64,000 bases of DNA from Paenalcaligenes suwonensis (GTDB lineage: Bacteria; Pseudomonadota; Gammaproteobacteria; Burkholderiales; Burkholderiaceae_B), in assembly GCF_011290505.1 (NCBI RefSeq), contig NZ_JAANPV010000007.1, positions 124,001 to 188,000 of the forward strand, in the 5' to 3' direction. The position numbers and the translations under genes were made by a program. Shown here piece after piece: positions 60,631 to 64,000 of this stretch. The notes under the pieces were generated by a model that made no database searches, was not told the origin of the DNA, and was given only the letters and a program-made list of their open reading frames with translations. The first letter of the stretch is position 1. Every line of letters begins with the position of its first letter.

Positions 60631-63036
60631 TTATGCGCGCTGACGTACTTGGTGATTATCTACCAACGCTTTTAACAACTGTTGCATTGCCTGCTCAACC
60701 GTAGCGTCATCCAAGGTGCTATCTGGTGACTGTAACCAGAAACGCATGGCCAAACTCTGCTCTGCAGGGTCGGCTGGATCACGCCAAATATCGAACAAAC
60801 GAATATCCTTAACGATAGCAAGATTTTCATGCTGGCGCACGGTTTCTTGCAAGGTATCCAGCAAGCTTTGGTAATTCACTTGGCTATTTACCCAGAATGC
60901 CAAGTCACGCTGTACCACAGGCTGTCTGGACAAGGCTTTTGCCACAGGCAACTCTTTGTGCGACAAGGCCTCTACATCGACTTCGAACACCACCGGTGCA
61001 GTCGCCAGATCTAAGTCTGACAACCATGCGGGATGCACTTCGCCAATCATACCGATGACCTTACCGTCTAGCTCAATACGCGCGCTACGCCCAGGATGCA
61101 GCGCTGGGTGCTCGGCCGCTACAAAACGCAATTCTTGCGCTGTATTGCCAAACAAGGTTTCCACGTCTTTTTTCACATCGAAAAAATCAACGTTACGTTT
61201 CGCCATGCCCCATTGCTCAGGGAAAGCTTGCCCCCAAGCTGCACCTGCCAAATAGGTAGGCTGTGCAATGCCACCCACCGTCAAATCGCCACTTTGTACC
61301 GATGCATCGCGGCTAAACACGCGACCCAGCTCAAAGACACGCACACGTGGCTGACGGTGCTTGGCGTTGTAAGCAATATTCGCCAACAAGCCACCAATCA
61401 GCGAAGAACGCATGACTGCCAAGTGACTAGCAATAGGGTTCAGCAAACGGATTGGATCTTGGTTGCCGTGGTAATTCTTTTCCCATACTTCTTCAACGAA
61501 GGAGTAATTAATGACCTCTTGGAAGTCCAAAGCCGCCATGCTGGCACGCAACGCATGCGGACCACGCAATGACTCAGGCTCTTCGTACATGGCGGCACGC
61601 GCCACAGGAGGTACATCGGGCAGGTTTTCAAAACCGTAAATACGCGCTACTTCTTCGATCAGATCCTCTTCGATCTGCATATCAAAGCGGTAGCTAGGAG
61701 GCACTACCGTGAACACCTGATCTTTGCAGTCAAACTCAAAGCCCAGACGCTGAAAAATACGCGCCACATCGGCTTCAGTCACCGGCACACCCAACACTTT
61801 ATGGCAACGCGCCAAACGCATGGATACGGGGTCACGTGTAGGCAGTTTGCGTTGAATATCGTCTACTGGGCCCGCTTGGCCACCGCAGATTTCCAGAATC
61901 AAACGCGTAATACGCTCTACGTGTTCGGTGATGTGATCGAAGTCTACACCACGCTCAAAACGGTGGCTGGCGTCTGACGAGAATTTGTACTCGCGCGCAC
62001 GGCCCATAATGGCTTCAGGCCACCAGAAAGCCGACTCCAAATACACGTCCGTCGTGTCTAGTGTCACGGCAGTATCTTCACCGCCCATGATTCCAGCCAA
62101 GCTTTCAATCTTGCCGTTGCAAGCAATAATGCCCACTTTTTCGTTCAGATCAATAACTTTACCGCTGAGCAGCTCTAGCTTTTCACCCTCTTTAGCCCAA
62201 CGTACTTCCAAACCGCCTTGCAGTTTAGCCAAATCAAATACGTGAGAGGGACGACCCAGCTCTAACATGACATAGTTAGAGATATCCACCAAAGCGGATA
62301 CTGGGCGCTGACCAGCGCGCTCCAAACGGCGTTTCATCCATTCAGGCGTAGTCGCACGAGCATTCACACCTTTGATGACACGGCCCACAAAACGGCCACA
62401 TAAATCAGGGGACTGCACATCCACGGCAACGCGATCGGCAATGCTTACATCAACAGGCTCAAAGCTAGGCACTGTCATGGACAAATCATTCAACGCCGCC
62501 ACTTCACGCGCCACACCCAACACCGACAAGCAGTCAGCGCGGTTAGGCGTCATTTTCAGTTCGAAAACGGTGTCATCTAAGTCCAAGTACTCACGAATAT
62601 CAGTACCCACTGGTGCATCGGCAGGCAGCTCCATCAGGCCTTCGTGGTCAGTAGATAAGCCCAGCTCACGCGCCGAACACAACATGCCAGCAGATGGCAC
62701 ACCGCGCATTTTTACCGCACCAATAGTCATACCGCCAGGCAGTTCTGCACCAATACGCGCTACTGGCACGTGCAAACCTACCGCCGCATTCGGTGCGCCA
62801 CATACGATTTGCAGCAACTCACCTGAGCCATCGTCCACTTTGCACACGCGTAAGCGGTCGGCATCAGGGTGAGGAGTAACCTCAACAATATGTCCCACCA
62901 CTACCTGCGTAAACGCTGGAGCAGCTGTAAAAACGTCTTCTACCTCTAGCCCAGCCATGGTCAACTGATGAGCCAGCGCATCGGCATCCAAAGTAGGATT
63001 AACAAAAGAACGAAGCCAGGATTCTGAAATTAACAT
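60631..63036 (-). CDS. pheT: Phenylalanyl-tRNA synthetase beta subunit
   Basis: The 801-residue protein contains an N-terminal tRNA-binding EMAP-like domain (VVGHIVEVTPHPDADRLRVCKVD), B3/B4 editing domain (DISNYVMLELGRPSHVFD), B5 domain, the inactive synthetase-like core (PALHPGRSARI) and a C-terminal FDX-ACB anticodon-binding domain (QPVVQRDLAFWVN, IRLFDIWRDP). It forms the alpha2-beta2 enzyme with PheS. Start ATG at 63036; 64 bases follow pheS. Confidence 0.96.
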   Translation of the reverse strand: MLISESWLRSFVNPTLDADALAHQLTMAGLEVEDVFTAAPAFTQVVVGHIVEVTPHPDADRLRVCKVDDGSGELLQIVCGAPNAAVGLHVPVARIGAELPGGMTIGAVKMRGVPSAGMLCSARELGLSTDHEGLMELPADAPVGTDIREYLDLDDTVFELKMTPNRADCLSVLGVAREVAALNDLSMTVPSFEPVDVSIADRVAVDVQSPDLCGRFVGRVIKGVNARATTPEWMKRRLERAGQRPVSALVDISNYVMLELGRPSHVFDLAKLQGGLEVRWAKEGEKLELLSGKVIDLNEKVGIIACNGKIESLAGIMGGEDTAVTLDTTDVYLESAFWWPEAIMGRAREYKFSSDASHRFERGVDFDHITEHVERITRLILEICGGQAGPVDDIQRKLPTRDPVSMRLARCHKVLGVPVTEADVARIFQRLGFEFDCKDQVFTVVPPSYRFDMQIEEDLIEEVARIYGFENLPDVPPVARAAMYEEPESLRGPHALRASMAALDFQEVINYSFVEEVWEKNYHGNQDPIRLLNPIASHLAVMRSSLIGGLLANIAYNAKHRQPRVRVFELGRVFSRDASVQSGDLTVGGIAQPTYLAGAAWGQAFPEQWGMAKRNVDFFDVKKDVETLFGNTAQELRFVAAEHPALHPGRSARIELDGKVIGMIGEVHPAWLSDLDLATAPVVFEVDVEALSHKELPVAKALSRQPVVQRDLAFWVNSQVNYQSLLDTLQETVRQHENLAIVKDIRLFDIWRDPADPAEQSLAMRFWLQSPDSTLDDATVEQAMQQLLKALVDNHQVRQRA

Positions 63037-63100
63037 GATGAATACGTAAGCGTAAAAAGTTGCAGTAGCGTTTGGAGGGACAGAGCCTTCAGCGTTTTAA

Positions 63101-64000
<900 letters not shown>

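Overview
The window reads as a chromosomal segment of a betaproteobacterium, most likely of the family Alcaligenaceae. Three things support this: the order pheS-pheT-ihfA-merR at the right end, a TctABC/TctDE tripartite tricarboxylate system with a Bug-type binding protein at the left end, and a sulfite reductase gene paired with a DUF934 gene. GC content looks close to 50%. The genus cannot be fixed from sequence alone. No rRNA, tRNA, CRISPR array, prophage or insertion sequence was recognised. Coding density is high and genes lie in short operons.

Left part (1-8.6 kb): a tctD-tctE-tctC-tctB-tctA operon on the minus strand with a terminator-like hairpin between tctC and tctB. Next comes a small catabolic locus of unknown substrate: an AtuA/DUF1446 protein with its DUF4387 partner, a divergent TRAP-like permease with a 2-TM protein, and a HutC-type GntR regulator, with palindromes in the divergent intergenic region.

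8.9-16.9 kb: pyruvate dehydrogenase (quinone) poxB with a Fur-like box, then a copper block: a DUF2946 protein, a TonB-dependent copper receptor, the CopA ATPase and a CopZ-like chaperone. copA and copZ each have a MerR-type promoter with a 19-bp spacer. 16.9-20.6 kb: sulfur assimilation, with a DUF2849-CysI fusion, DUF934 and a DedA-rhodanese fusion.

20.7-50.8 kb: an accessory-like mosaic of transporters, local regulators, methyltransferases and acetyltransferases. It includes an EamA transporter/TetR/APH(3') aminoglycoside phosphotransferase unit behind a perfect TetR-type palindrome, and a transporter/amidohydrolase/CobW operon. It also includes a BenE/XRE-cupin pair with matched inverted repeats, an MFS/MerR pair sharing a 22-bp operator, and a small unknown gene with a LexA-like box. 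Three genes here are broken: an AraC regulator, a diguanylate cyclase (1-nt slip in A5) and a GltS-like symporter (1-nt slip in G8).

50.9-64 kb: core functions. A complete SUF iron-sulfur operon (Rrf2 regulator, sufB, C, D, S, U, T) uses the SufU-type scaffold and has a 25-bp palindrome upstream. Then comes a single-polypeptide ECF sigma/anti-sigma (RskA-like) membrane fusion, which is the most unusual gene seen, followed by a DUF455 ferritin-like protein, a MerR regulator, ihfA, pheT and the 3' part of pheS.
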